A stretch of DNA of 64,000 nucleotides from Prado023 sp963774745. GTDB lineage: Bacteria > Actinomycetota > Actinomycetes > S36-B12 > CAIYMF01. The notes under the pieces are model-generated. The model was not told where the DNA came from. It worked only from the letters and a program-made list of their open reading frames with translations, and searched no databases. The stretch covers positions 310,001-374,000 of the forward strand of contig CAVZGE010000003.1 of NCBI GenBank assembly GCA_963774745.1, read 5' to 3'. The translations under genes were made by a program, and so were the position numbers. Shown one piece after another: positions 16,491 through 25,077 of this stretch. How positions within the stretch are numbered: position 1 is the first letter of the stretch; every line of letters starts with the position of its first letter.

Positions 16491-18404
16491 GTGACCGACA
16501 CGATCAGCATCGCCCCGGACGCCGACTCGACCGCCGGCCGCGGCCGCCCCAGTGGCAGCCTGTCCACGATGCTCCTGCCCGAGCTCAAGAAGGTCGCCCA
16601 CGACATGGGGCTCGCGGGCACCTCGTCGATGAAGAAGAGCGACCTGGTGGCGGCGATCAGCGCCGCCCAGTCCGGCAGCGCTCCGGCGGCGAAGTCGGTG
16701 CGGACCCGGAGGCCGCGCGCCGAGGGCGGCGGAGGCACGGCGGCCAGCCATGAGGCCGCGGTGGCCGACCGAGCCGAGGAGCCCGGCGGTGCGCGCGACG
16801 ACCAGCACGGTGCCGGGGGCCAGGACTCCGAGCGCGGTGCCGCGGAGAACCGCGACGACCAGCCGCAGCGTGCGGGCGGCCGTCGCGAGGGTGGCCGTGA
16901 CCGTGGTGAGGGCCAGCAGCAGCGCCAGCCGCGCGATGGGCACCAGGCTCAGGACCGGGAGGGATCCCAGGATCGGGACACCCGCGACGGCGGCGGGAAC
17001 CAGCCGCGGGAGGCTCGCGACCTCGGCGGCCAGAACCAGAACCGCGAGAGCCAGAACCGCGACAGCCAGAACCGCGACAGCCAGAACCGCGACAGCCAGA
17101 ACCGCGACAACGATCGGTTCGGCGACGAGCCGGGGGGCCGGCGTCGCCGTGGTCGCGACCGCAACCGCAACCGCAACGAGCGCACCGACCGGCGGCCGGG
17201 CACCCAGGGGGGTCCGGCTCGCGACCTGGAGCCCGAGGTCTCCGAGGACGACATCCTCGTTCCGGTCGCCGGCATCCTCGACATCCTCGACAACTACGCC
17301 TTCGTGCGCACCACCGGCTACCTGCCCGGCCCGACGGATGTCTACGTGTCGCTGTCGACGGTCAAGCGCTACGGCCTGCGCAAGGGCGATGCGATCACCG
17401 GCCAGGTCCGCCAGCCGCGCGAGGGTGGTGGCGATCGGCGGGAGAAGTTCAACCCGCTGGTCAAGGTGGAGAGCGTCAACGGGGCCGATCCGGATGCGGC
17501 CCGTGGCCGAGTGGAGTTCGGCAAGCTCACGCCCCTGTACCCGGCACAGCGCCTGCGCCTGGAGACCGAGTCCAGCAACATGACGACCCGGATCATCGAC
17601 CTGGTCGCCCCCATCGGCAAGGGCCAGCGCGGCCTGATCGTCTCCCCGCCGAAGGCCGGCAAGACGATGGTGCTGCAGGCGATCGCCAACGCGATCACCA
17701 CGAACAACCCGGAGTGCCACCTCATGGTCGTCCTCGTGGACGAGCGGCCCGAGGAGGTCACCGACATGCAGCGCTCGGTGAAGGGCGAGGTCATCGCCTC
17801 GACCTTCGACCGGCCCGCCGAGGACCACACCACGATCGCCGAGCTGGCGATCGAGCGCGCCAAGCGCCTGGTGGAGCTCGGCCATGACGTCGTCGTCCTG
17901 CTGGACTCGATGACCCGCCTGGGCCGCGCGTACAACCTCAGCGCCCCTGCCTCGGGCCGGATCCTGTCCGGCGGCGTGGACTCCGCGGCGCTGTACCCGC
18001 CGAAGAAGTTCTTCGGCGCCGCCCGCAACATCGAGAACGGCGGCTCGCTGACGATCCTGGCCACCGCGCTGGTCGAGACCGGCTCGCGGATGGACGAGGT
18101 GATCTTCGAGGAGTTCAAGGGCACCGGCAACATGGAGCTCAAGCTCGACCGGCGCCTGGCGGACAAGCGGATCTTCCCCGCCGTGGACGTGGATGCCTCC
18201 GGCACCCGCAAGGAGGAGCTGCTGATGAGCTCCGAGGAGCTCAAGATCGTGTGGACGCTGCGCCGCGTGCTGCATGCGCTCGAGGCCACGCAGGCCATCG
18301 AGCTGCTGCAGAGCAAGCTGCGCGACACGAAGAGCAACTACGAGTTCCTCCTCCAGGTCCAGAAGACCACCCCCACGGCCCCGAGCACCCGCTCGGACGA
18401 CTGA
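16491..18404 (+). CDS. rho: Transcription termination factor Rho
   Basis: Hexameric RNA-dependent ATPase/helicase that ends transcription; 637 aa, long because of an N-terminal insertion typical of Actinobacteria. GTG 16491 has AGGA 5 nt upstream and starts the conserved region. Order: Rho N domain (LSTMLLPELKKVAHDMGL, residues about 23-70); disordered Arg/Asp/Asn/Gln-rich region (about 75-245) that contains a 15-bp tandem repeat; cold-shock-like RNA-binding domain (SEDDILVPVAGILDI...); ATPase core with PPKAGKTM (Walker A Lys391), VVVLLDSMTRLGRAYN and arginine-finger region. The C-terminal core is highly conserved. Confidence 0.97.
   Translation: MTDTISIAPDADSTAGRGRPSGSLSTMLLPELKKVAHDMGLAGTSSMKKSDLVAAISAAQSGSAPAAKSVRTRRPRAEGGGGTAASHEAAVADRAEEPGGARDDQHGAGGQDSERGAAENRDDQPQRAGGRREGGRDRGEGQQQRQPRDGHQAQDREGSQDRDTRDGGGNQPREARDLGGQNQNRESQNRDSQNRDSQNRDSQNRDNDRFGDEPGGRRRRGRDRNRNRNERTDRRPGTQGGPARDLEPEVSEDDILVPVAGILDILDNYAFVRTTGYLPGPTDVYVSLSTVKRYGLRKGDAITGQVRQPREGGGDRREKFNPLVKVESVNGADPDAARGRVEFGKLTPLYPAQRLRLETESSNMTTRIIDLVAPIGKGQRGLIVSPPKAGKTMVLQAIANAITTNNPECHLMVVLVDERPEEVTDMQRSVKGEVIASTFDRPAEDHTTIAELAIERAKRLVELGHDVVVLLDSMTRLGRAYNLSAPASGRILSGGVDSAALYPPKKFFGAARNIENGGSLTILATALVETGSRMDEVIFEEFKGTGNMELKLDRRLADKRIFPAVDVDASGTRKEELLMSSEELKIVWTLRRVLHALEATQAIELLQSKLRDTKSNYEFLLQVQKTTPTAPSTRSDD
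17040..17108 (+). repeat. 15-bp tandem repeat inside rho
   Basis: About 4.6 copies of a unit reading AACCGCGACAGCCAG, encoding NR(E/D)SQ repeats at residues 184-206. Units 2-4 are identical at the DNA level, which indicates recent expansion by slippage. Confidence 0.9.
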
Positions 18405-18450
18405 GACCGTCAGGCCCCGACCGGCTCGGAGGGAGCGGGAGGATGGGGAC

Positions 18451-19710
18451 GTGACGGCGGTGGAGGAGGCGCGTGGGGCGGGCCGGATGTCCGCCCTTCG
18501 CCACGAGACCTTCTCGGCGCTGGCGATCCCCAACTTCCGGCTCTACTTCGCGGGGCAGTCGATCTCGCTGGTCGGCACGTGGATGCAGATGGTCGCCCAG
18601 GCGTGGTTGGTGCTCGAGATCACCGGTTCGGCCACGTGGGTGGGGCTCACGTTCGCGGCCCAGACGCTGCCGATCCTGCTGGTGGGTCCCTATGGCGGAC
18701 TGGTCGCCGACCGGGCGGACAAGCGCCGCCTGCTCGTCGCCCTCCAGGTGGTGATGGGCGCCCTGGCGCTGGCCCTTGCCGTCCTGACGCTCTCGGACTC
18801 CGTGCTGCTCTGGCACGTCCTGGGCCTCGCGGCGCTGCTCGGCCTGGCCGACTCGTTCGAGAAGCCCGCGCGCCAGGCGTTCCTGGTCGAGATCGTCGGA
18901 CCGGAGTCCGTGCGCAACGCGGTCAGCCTGAACTCCGTGATGGTCAACGCTGCCCGCGTGCTCGGCCCGGCTGTGGCGGGGCTGGTCATCGCGGCCGGTG
19001 GCCTGGGCGTGTGCTTCGCGCTCAACGCGGCGTCCTTCGTACCTGTCGTGCTGATGCTGCTGGCCATGGACGCCGCCCGGCTGCGCCCGGCGACCCCCCA
19101 GCCGCACGAGCGGGGCCAGGTGCGCGCGGGGCTGGCCCACGTGCGCCGTGAGCGCGAGCTCGGCGTTCCGCTGCTGATGATGGCGATCATGGGGTGCTTC
19201 ACCTACGAGTTCCAGGTCACCCTGCCCTACCTGGCGCGCACCACCTTCGACGGGGACTCACGCACGTACGGGTTCATGACGGCGGCGATGGGTCTCGGAG
19301 CGGTTCTCGGTGGGCTCCACACGGCAGCGCGCGGACGTACCGGGATCCCCACGCTGGTGCGCTCCTCGGTGCTGTTCGGCGTCCTGGTCCTGGCCACCGC
19401 CCTGGCCCCGTCCGCGGGTGCGGCGCTGCTCCTGCTGGTCGCCGTGGGCGCGGCCAGCGTGTCGTTGATGGCCCGCGGGAACGCCACGCTGCAGCTGGCC
19501 TCCGACCCGCAGATGCGTGGCCGGGTCATGGCGCTCTGGCTCGTGGCGTTCATGGGCACGACTCCGCTGGGCGGTCCCGTGGCCGGCTGGGTCTCCTCCA
19601 CGTTCGGCGCCCGCTGGGGCCTGGTGCTCGGCGCAGCGGCATGCTTCGCGGCCGCCGGCCTGGGTGCCGCGTCACTTCGCCAGTCCGTCCGGCGCCGGGC
19701 CGGCGCCTGA
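18451..19710 (+). CDS. MFS transporter, EntS-like exporter
   Basis: Integral membrane protein, 419 aa, about 12 helices. The N terminus (ALAIPNFRLYFAGQSISLVGTW) and GLVADRADKRRLL between helices 2 and 3 place it in the MFS group that contains enterobactin exporter EntS and similar efflux proteins. Substrate unknown. GTG 18451 has GGGAGG 8 nt upstream; ATG 18487 is an alternative that leaves the conserved region intact. It sits between rho and rpmE, an interruption of the usual actinobacterial order, with its own ribosome-binding site and a 46-bp gap from rho. Confidence 0.85.
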   Translation: MTAVEEARGAGRMSALRHETFSALAIPNFRLYFAGQSISLVGTWMQMVAQAWLVLEITGSATWVGLTFAAQTLPILLVGPYGGLVADRADKRRLLVALQVVMGALALALAVLTLSDSVLLWHVLGLAALLGLADSFEKPARQAFLVEIVGPESVRNAVSLNSVMVNAARVLGPAVAGLVIAAGGLGVCFALNAASFVPVVLMLLAMDAARLRPATPQPHERGQVRAGLAHVRRERELGVPLLMMAIMGCFTYEFQVTLPYLARTTFDGDSRTYGFMTAAMGLGAVLGGLHTAARGRTGIPTLVRSSVLFGVLVLATALAPSAGAALLLLVAVGAASVSLMARGNATLQLASDPQMRGRVMALWLVAFMGTTPLGGPVAGWVSSTFGARWGLVLGAAACFAAAGLGAASLRQSVRRRAGA

Positions 19711-19722
19711 CCAGGCGCTCGT

Positions 19723-19752
19723 TTGTGGGTCCCGCGCAGGACGTGGGATACT
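19723..19752 (+). promoter_or_regulatory. Candidate rpmE promoter
   Basis: TTGTGG (19723-19728), 18 bp, GATACT (19747-19752), about 71 bp before the rpmE start and just after the MFS gene stop. This would allow ribosomal-protein expression independent of the upstream gene. Confidence 0.4.
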
Positions 19753-19823
19753 TCTGCGACCGCGTCCGGTTCACGTGTGGAGCACACCAGCCCGTACGAC
19801 CCGGTGCATCGAAGGAGCCAGCC

Positions 19824-20042
19824 ATGAAGTCGGGTATCCACCCCAACTACGTCGAGACGACGGTGACCTGCACCTGCGGGAACACCTTCACCACCCGCAG
19901 CACCGCCAAGAACGGCGTGATCCACGCCGACGTGTGCTCGGCCTGCCACCCGTTCTACACGGGCAAGCAGAAGATCCTCGACACCGGCGGCCGCGTGGCC
20001 AAGTTCGAGGCCCGCTTCGGCAAGAAGGCCGACAAGAAGTAG
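19824..20042 (+). CDS. rpmE: 50S ribosomal protein L31, zinc-binding (C+) form
   Basis: Large-subunit ribosomal protein, 72 aa: starts MKSGIHPNYVETTVTC. Two Cys pairs, CTC and CSAC, mark the zinc-binding C+ form, which is usually the one made when zinc is sufficient; a zinc-free paralogue is often found elsewhere in actinobacterial genomes. A strong ribosome-binding site (GAAGGAG) precedes ATG 19824. Upstream of prfA, as usual. Confidence 0.97.
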   Translation: MKSGIHPNYVETTVTCTCGNTFTTRSTAKNGVIHADVCSACHPFYTGKQKILDTGGRVAKFEARFGKKADKK

Positions 20043-20067
20043 CTCGCAGGACCCGGGCGAGCCACTC

Positions 20068-21135
20068 ATGTTCGAGACGTGCGTCGCGCTTGAGCGCGAG
20101 TACGAGGACCTTGAGCAGCGGATGTCCGATCCGGCGCTGCACGCGGATCCCGCGGCGGCCCGCCGGGTCGGCAAGCGGCATGCCGCCCTGCGCCCGGTGG
20201 TTGCCGCGTACCGGCTGTGGCTGCAGCTCGGCGAGGACGAGGCCGCTGCCCGGGAGCTGGCCGCCGAGGACCCGGAGTTCGCCGCCGAGGCCGACGCCTC
20301 GGCCGCCGAGCGGGAGCGCGTGGCCGATCGGCTGACCCTGCTGCTGGTGCCGCGCGACCCGATGGACGACAAGGACGTCATCCTCGAGGTCAAGGCCGGG
20401 GAGGGCGGCGCGGAGTCCGCACTGTTCGCCGCCGACCTGCTCCGGATGTACCTGCGCTACGCCGAACGACGCGGATGGCGGACCGAGATCCTGGACTCCG
20501 AGGAGTCCGACCTCGGCGGGTACAAGGACGTCCAGGTCGCCGTGAAGGCCCGGGGCACCGTCGAGCCCGGCGACGCACCGTACGCGCGGCTGAAGTTCGA
20601 GGGCGGCGTGCATCGCGTCCAGCGGGTGCCGGTCACCGAGTCCCAGGGGCGGATCCACACATCGGCGGCCGGTGTCCTGGTGCTGCCCGAGGCCGAGGAG
20701 GTCGACGTCCAGATCGACCCCAATGACCTGCGCATCGACATCTACCGCTCCAGCGGCCCCGGTGGGCAGAGCGTCAACACCACCGACTCCGCGGTGCGGA
20801 TCACCCACCTCCCCACCGGGATCGTCGTCAGCTGCCAGAACGAGAAGAGCCAGCTGCAGAACAAGGAGTCGGCGATGCGCGTGCTGCGCGCCCGGATGCT
20901 GGCGGCCGCTCAGGAGGCCGCCGACGCCGAGGCCTCGGACGTGCGCAAGTCCCAGGTGCGCACCGTGGACCGCTCCGAGCGCGTGCGGACCTACAACTAC
21001 CCGGAGAACCGGATCGCCGACCACCGGGTCAACTACAAGTCCCACAACCTCGATGCGGTCCTCGACGGCGAGCTCGACGACGTGATCGACGCCCTCACCG
21101 ACGCCGACATGGCCGTGCGCCTCGCTGCGTCCTGA
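20068..21135 (+). CDS. prfA: Peptide chain release factor 1
   Basis: Recognises UAA/UAG and triggers peptide release; 355 aa. The catalytic GGQ is at 232-234 in SSGPGGQSVNTTDSAVR, followed by HLPTGIVVSCQNEKSQ. The glutamine is the target of PrmC, whose gene lies 5.6 kb downstream, separated here by the two-component and osmoprotectant genes. The start ATG follows rpmE by 25 bp, so the two are probably co-transcribed. Confidence 0.97.
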   Translation: MFETCVALEREYEDLEQRMSDPALHADPAAARRVGKRHAALRPVVAAYRLWLQLGEDEAAARELAAEDPEFAAEADASAAERERVADRLTLLLVPRDPMDDKDVILEVKAGEGGAESALFAADLLRMYLRYAERRGWRTEILDSEESDLGGYKDVQVAVKARGTVEPGDAPYARLKFEGGVHRVQRVPVTESQGRIHTSAAGVLVLPEAEEVDVQIDPNDLRIDIYRSSGPGGQSVNTTDSAVRITHLPTGIVVSCQNEKSQLQNKESAMRVLRARMLAAAQEAADAEASDVRKSQVRTVDRSERVRTYNYPENRIADHRVNYKSHNLDAVLDGELDDVIDALTDADMAVRLAAS

Positions 21136-21186
21136 TCCCCATCCGTGTCAGTGGGCCCGAGCGCACGGTGAGCTCCAGGGCACGAC

Positions 21187-21208
21187 TCTCCACACGATCT
21201 CCACAGGA
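21187..21208 (+). promoter_or_regulatory. Tandem 11-bp repeat, possible response-regulator site
   Basis: TCTCCACACGA (21187-21197) and TCTCCACAGGA (21198-21208) are adjacent copies with one mismatch. An 11-bp period is typical of direct-repeat half-sites bound by OmpR/PhoB-type regulators, and such a regulator gene follows. The distance to its -10 box (about 160 bp) is long, so this is tentative. The remainder of 21136-21377 shows no gene. Confidence 0.35.
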
Positions 21209-21365
21209 TCCGCACCTGACCGCCATCTGGCATCGGCAGGCTCGGATCGGGATGGACCGCACGGCCAGCGTCCGGTCCCGTTCGATGGAGGAGTCGGCGA
21301 TGACCCCTGCTGCGACTCGTGCCAGCTTCCTGCGGGCCAGCCGGACCTCCGTGCGCCTCGCGGCC

Positions 21366-21371
21366 CAGAAT
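21366..21371 (+). promoter_or_regulatory. -10-like CAGAAT before the response-regulator gene
   Basis: CAGAAT ends 6 nt before ATG 21378 and no Shine-Dalgarno is present, matching the leaderless layout seen at many genes here; the first base departs from TANNNT. Confidence 0.35.
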
Positions 21372-21377
21372 GGGCCC

Positions 21378-22064
21378 ATGTACACCGTGCTCGTGGTCGA
21401 GGACGAGCGGGACATCCGCGAGGTCCTGCGGCGCTACCTCGAGCGCGAGGGGATCTCCGTGCTCACCGCCGGGACCGGGGCCGAGGCGCTGCACCTGATC
21501 GAGTCCATCAGACCCGACCTCGTCCTGCTCGACCTGGGGCTCCCGGACATCGACGGGGTCGAGGTCCTGGATGCCGCTGCCCCGGCGATCCCCGTCGTCG
21601 TCCTGACCGCGCGCGACACCGTCAGCGATCGCATCAACGGCCTCCGGCACGGTGCCGACGACTACGTCGTCAAGCCGTTCAGCCCCACGGAGGTCGTCCT
21701 GCGGGTGCAGGCCGTCCTGGGCAGGGGAGTGCGCAATGGCGTGTCGGCGGTCGGATCGCGGTCCTTCGGCGGCGGGCTGCTCGAGGTCGACGAGACCCGG
21801 CACGAGGCTCGCCTCGAGGGGCGGGTCCTGCCGTTGACGCCCAGTGAATGGGGACTCCTGATCTCGATGGCAGCAGCGCCGCACCGGGTCTTCACCCGTC
21901 GGGAGCTCGTCGAGCGGGTCAGCGGGTACACCTTCGAGGGGTACGAGCGGGCCATCGACTCGCACGTGAAGAACATCCGCCACAAGATCGGCGACCGCGG
22001 TCATGACGTGGTGGAGACCGTGGTGGGCTTCGGGTACCGGTTCGGGCTGGACCCGGATGGGTGA
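21378..22064 (+). CDS. Response regulator, OmpR/PhoB family
   Basis: DNA-binding regulator of a two-component system, 228 aa. Receiver domain: VVEDE acidic pocket at the N terminus, phosphoacceptor Asp52 in LLDLGLPDIDG, T in VLTARD, and K in YVVKPFSP. C-terminal winged helix: LPLTPSEWGLL and the recognition segment IDSHVKNIRHKIGD, ending in VVGFGYRF. ATG 21378 is chosen because the receiver fold starts there; the frame is open further up but unconserved. It overlaps the kinase gene by 8 bp. The osmoprotectant transporter downstream suggests an osmotic or envelope-stress role, which is inference. Confidence 0.93.
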   Translation: MYTVLVVEDERDIREVLRRYLEREGISVLTAGTGAEALHLIESIRPDLVLLDLGLPDIDGVEVLDAAAPAIPVVVLTARDTVSDRINGLRHGADDYVVKPFSPTEVVLRVQAVLGRGVRNGVSAVGSRSFGGGLLEVDETRHEARLEGRVLPLTPSEWGLLISMAAAPHRVFTRRELVERVSGYTFEGYERAIDSHVKNIRHKIGDRGHDVVETVVGFGYRFGLDPDG

Positions 22065-23406
22065 CCTCCTGGGCCTGAGCCGACTGGGCCGGCGGCTCCT
22101 GGGTGCCTTCCTCCTGGTCTCGCTGGCCTCGCTGGCAGTGCTGGTCGTGGGGGTGCTCGTGACGGATGCTCGGTCGAGATCGGACTCGGACCGGGCGCAG
22201 CTCGAGCACCTTGCCGGTGATCTCGCGCCGGTGGCTGCACGGGCCCACCAGGAGGCGGGTGGCTGGGCCGGGGCGGACCTCCGGGACCTGACGGACCTCG
22301 CGGACGCTGCTGGCGCGCACGTTGTCGTGGTCGACGCAACGGGGGAGATCGTGTGGGGTGCCCCCGTGGGCCCCAGCTTCGCGTCGAGGGCGGCCGCGTC
22401 GCCCGTGGAGGTGTCGGGCGCCAAGGTCGGCGAGCTGCTCATCGGCCTTCGAGGTGGTCAGCAGCTCCGGTCGTCCTCAGGCCTGTCGATGTGGTGGTTC
22501 CTCCTGGCTGCCGGGGCGGCCATCTCGTGTGCCGTCGTGGTGTCGCTGCTGATTGCCCGACGGCTCAACGATCAGGTCAGCGGGTTCATCCGAGCGGCGA
22601 ACGAGTTCGGCTCAGGCGACCATTCGGTGCGGGTGCCCGACCCCGGCCCGGGGGAGCTGGGGGACGTGGTCCGGGCCCTGAACCGAGCAGCCGCGGAGGT
22701 GCAGCGGTCCGAGGAGTCCCGCCGCCAGCTCGCCGCGGACATCGCCCATGAGCTGCGCACCCCGTTGACGGCACTCCAGGCAGGACTCGAGGAGTTGCGC
22801 GACGGTTATGTGGCCGCCGACCACCACACCCTGGCTGCCCTGCACGACCAGGCGACCCGGTTGGGGCGGATCGTCCACGACCTCTCCGACCTGTCGGCCC
22901 TGGGCTCATCCGGGCTGCACCTGCAGATCTCGTCGGTGGACCTCGCCGAGGTGGCGCGACTGGCCGTGGCCGCCGGCGAGGGGGCGATGCACGCCAAGGG
23001 CCTGCGGGTGGATCTCGACCTCGACGGCTGCGTCTGGGTCTGTGGCGATGCCGATCGCCTGCACCAGGTCGTGGGCAACCTGCTGGCCAACACCGTGCTG
23101 TACTGCCGACCGGGAGATCGGGTGACCGTGCGGGTCCGCGCCGCGGACCACGAGGGCGTCCTGGAGGTGGTCGACACCGGACCCGGGTTCGCCGCGGATG
23201 AGTTGCCGCACGTATTCGACAGGTCGTGGCGTGGGCACTCAGCGGACGGGACCCGCGGCTCCGGCCTGGGGCTGCCGATCGTCCGGGCGCTGGTCGTGGC
23301 CCAGGGCGGCGAGGTCCTCGTCGAGTCGGAGCAGGGCCACGGGGCGTGCATCGCGGTCCGGCTCCCACTCCACAGCCCGGCTGCCCAGGCGGCCCCGTTG
23401 CCCTAG
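22057..23406 (+). CDS. Sensor histidine kinase
   Basis: Membrane sensor kinase, 449 aa. First helix at about residues 14-37 (LLGAFLLVSLASLAVLVVGV), an extracytoplasmic sensor region of about 110 residues, second helix (WWFLLAAGAAISCAVVVSLL), HAMP domain, H-box IAHELRTPLTALQ with phosphoacceptor His231, N-box VGNLLANTVLYC, G1 DTGPGFAADELPHVFD and G2 GSGLGLPIV. All catalytic motifs are intact. ATG 22057 lies inside the end of the response-regulator gene, so the pair is translationally coupled. The extracytoplasmic sensor shows no recognisable domain. Confidence 0.92.
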   Translation: MGDLLGLSRLGRRLLGAFLLVSLASLAVLVVGVLVTDARSRSDSDRAQLEHLAGDLAPVAARAHQEAGGWAGADLRDLTDLADAAGAHVVVVDATGEIVWGAPVGPSFASRAAASPVEVSGAKVGELLIGLRGGQQLRSSSGLSMWWFLLAAGAAISCAVVVSLLIARRLNDQVSGFIRAANEFGSGDHSVRVPDPGPGELGDVVRALNRAAAEVQRSEESRRQLAADIAHELRTPLTALQAGLEELRDGYVAADHHTLAALHDQATRLGRIVHDLSDLSALGSSGLHLQISSVDLAEVARLAVAAGEGAMHAKGLRVDLDLDGCVWVCGDADRLHQVVGNLLANTVLYCRPGDRVTVRVRAADHEGVLEVVDTGPGFAADELPHVFDRSWRGHSADGTRGSGLGLPIVRALVVAQGGEVLVESEQGHGACIAVRLPLHSPAAQAAPLP

Positions 23407-23451
23407 GCTCACGCCCATCCGTGCGGCCCCGCAGCGGGATGGGGAGGGTCT

Positions 23452-24423
23452 GTGAACGAGGCACCGGCGATCAGCCTGCATGGCGTGGCGAAGACGTACC
23501 CGGACGGCACGGTCGCCGTTCATGAGCTGAGCTTCGAGGTCCCGCGGGGGCGGATCGCTGCCCTGGTCGGTCCATCGGGCTGTGGCAAGACGACCACGAT
23601 GCGGATGATCAACCGGCTGATCGAGCCGACCGCGGGCGAGATCCGGATCAACGGGTCGAACATCCTCGATGCCGATCCGGTCGAGCTGCGCCGCAGCATC
23701 GGCTACGTGATCCAGCAGGTGGGCCTGTTCCCGCACCGGACCATCGCCGACAACGTGGGAACGGTCTGCGACCTGAACGGGTGGGACTCCGCGCGCACCC
23801 GTGCTCGGGTCGCCGAGATGCTCGACCTCGTCGGCCTCGACCCGTCCATCTACGGCCCGCGCTACCCCCACCAGCTCTCCGGGGGACAGCGGCAGCGGGT
23901 CGGTGTGGCCCGCGCGCTGGCCGCGGATCCGCCCGTCGTGCTCATGGACGAGCCGTTCGGCGCCGTGGACCCGGTGGCCCGGGGCCGGCTCCAGGAGCAG
24001 TTCTTCGACCTGCAGCGCCAGCTCGGAACGACGGTCGTGCTGGTCACCCATGACATCGACGAGGCGGTCCTGCTCGGCGACCGGCTCGCGGTCATGCGCG
24101 AGGGCGGCTACCTCGACCAGTACGCGGAGCCCGGAACGGTGCTGGGGTCCCCGGCCACCCCGTTCGTCGCCGACTTCGTCGGGGCCGACCGTGCCATCAA
24201 GCGTCTGGCCCTCACGTCGATCGACCTGGGCGCGCTCGGCCCACCTCGGGATCTCGACGGCCAGCCCACGATCGACGCGGGTGCCCGCATGCGTGCGGCT
24301 CTCGTGGTGCTGCTGGACTCGCCCACGGGCACCGCGCTGGTCGTCCGCGAGGGCCATCCCCTGGGGACCCTGACGATGGCTGACGTCCACCGTGCGATGG
24401 CCCCCGAGGAACCGGCGGCGTGA
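23452..24423 (+). CDS. Osmoprotectant (glycine betaine/choline-type) ABC transporter ATP-binding protein
   Basis: ATPase subunit of an OpuC/ProV-like importer, 323 aa. Walker A GPSGCGKTT (Lys46), Q-loop, signature LSGGQRQRVGVARAL, Walker B VVLMDEPFGAVD and H-loop VTHDIDE are intact. The C terminus keeps only about one CBS-like half (ALVVREGHPLGTLTMADV), shorter than OpuA-type ATPases with two CBS domains, so ionic-strength sensing may be reduced or absent. GTG 23452 is preceded by GGGGAGGG. It overlaps the next permease gene by 4 bp (GTGA) and follows the sensor kinase gene by 45 bp. Confidence 0.92.
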   Translation: MNEAPAISLHGVAKTYPDGTVAVHELSFEVPRGRIAALVGPSGCGKTTTMRMINRLIEPTAGEIRINGSNILDADPVELRRSIGYVIQQVGLFPHRTIADNVGTVCDLNGWDSARTRARVAEMLDLVGLDPSIYGPRYPHQLSGGQRQRVGVARALAADPPVVLMDEPFGAVDPVARGRLQEQFFDLQRQLGTTVVLVTHDIDEAVLLGDRLAVMREGGYLDQYAEPGTVLGSPATPFVADFVGADRAIKRLALTSIDLGALGPPRDLDGQPTIDAGARMRAALVVLLDSPTGTALVVREGHPLGTLTMADVHRAMAPEEPAA

Positions 24424-25076
24424 GCAACGACAACCCGTGGCTCAGCTGGGACTATGTCACCGACCACTGGCCGCAGCTGCTCGCCGCCGGTCGTGAGCAC
24501 CTCGGGATCACTGTGGCCGCGATCGCCCTGGCCTGTGCCCTGGCCGTCCCGCTCGCCCTGCTGGCCCGCAGGATCCCGCGGCTGGCCGAGCCGATCCTTG
24601 CGGCGTCCGGGGTGCTGTACACCATCCCGTCCCTGGCGCTGATCTCCGCGCTGTGGCCGATGTTCGGCCTGTCGCCGCTGACGGTCGTGATCGCGCTGGC
24701 GGTCTACGCACTGCTCGTGATGGTTCGCGCGATCCTGGTCGGACTGGCCGGCGTGCCCGCGGAGTCGATCGACGCCGCGGTCGGGATGGGCCTCTCGGAC
24801 CAGCAGCTGCTCTGGCGGGTCCAGGCCCCGCTGGCGCTGCCCGCTGTCCTGGCCGGGCTGAGGATCGCGACCGTGTCCACGGTGGGCATGGTCACGGTGG
24901 GGGCGCTGGTCGGCTACGGCGGGTACGGGACGATGATCCTGGCCGGGCTCAACGAGAACTTCTACCACGCGAAGATCGCGACGGCCACGATCTGCGCGGT
25001 GCTCCTGGCCATCGCCCTGGACGCACTGCTCCTGGTGATCGAGCGCCGGGCCACCCCGTGGGCACGGGGTCGCTGA
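24420..25076 (+). CDS. Osmoprotectant ABC transporter permease
   Basis: Membrane subunit (BPD_transp_1 fold), 218 aa with about five to six helices, including LGITVAAIALACALAVPLAL and the EAA-type coupling loop ESIDAAVGMGLSDQQLLWRV. Homologous to OpuCB/OpuBB-type permeases; VLYTIPSLALISALWP is typical. It works with the ATPase upstream and the fused permease-binding protein one base downstream. Confidence 0.92.
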   Translation: MSNDNPWLSWDYVTDHWPQLLAAGREHLGITVAAIALACALAVPLALLARRIPRLAEPILAASGVLYTIPSLALISALWPMFGLSPLTVVIALAVYALLVMVRAILVGLAGVPAESIDAAVGMGLSDQQLLWRVQAPLALPAVLAGLRIATVSTVGMVTVGALVGYGGYGTMILAGLNENFYHAKIATATICAVLLAIALDALLLVIERRATPWARGR

Positions 25077-25077
25077 C

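Noticed and set aside
16452..18533. 693-codon minus-strand frame opposite rho
   Set aside because: Shadow of rho; the apparent AVLAVAVLAV repeats are only the complement of the 15-bp tandem repeat.
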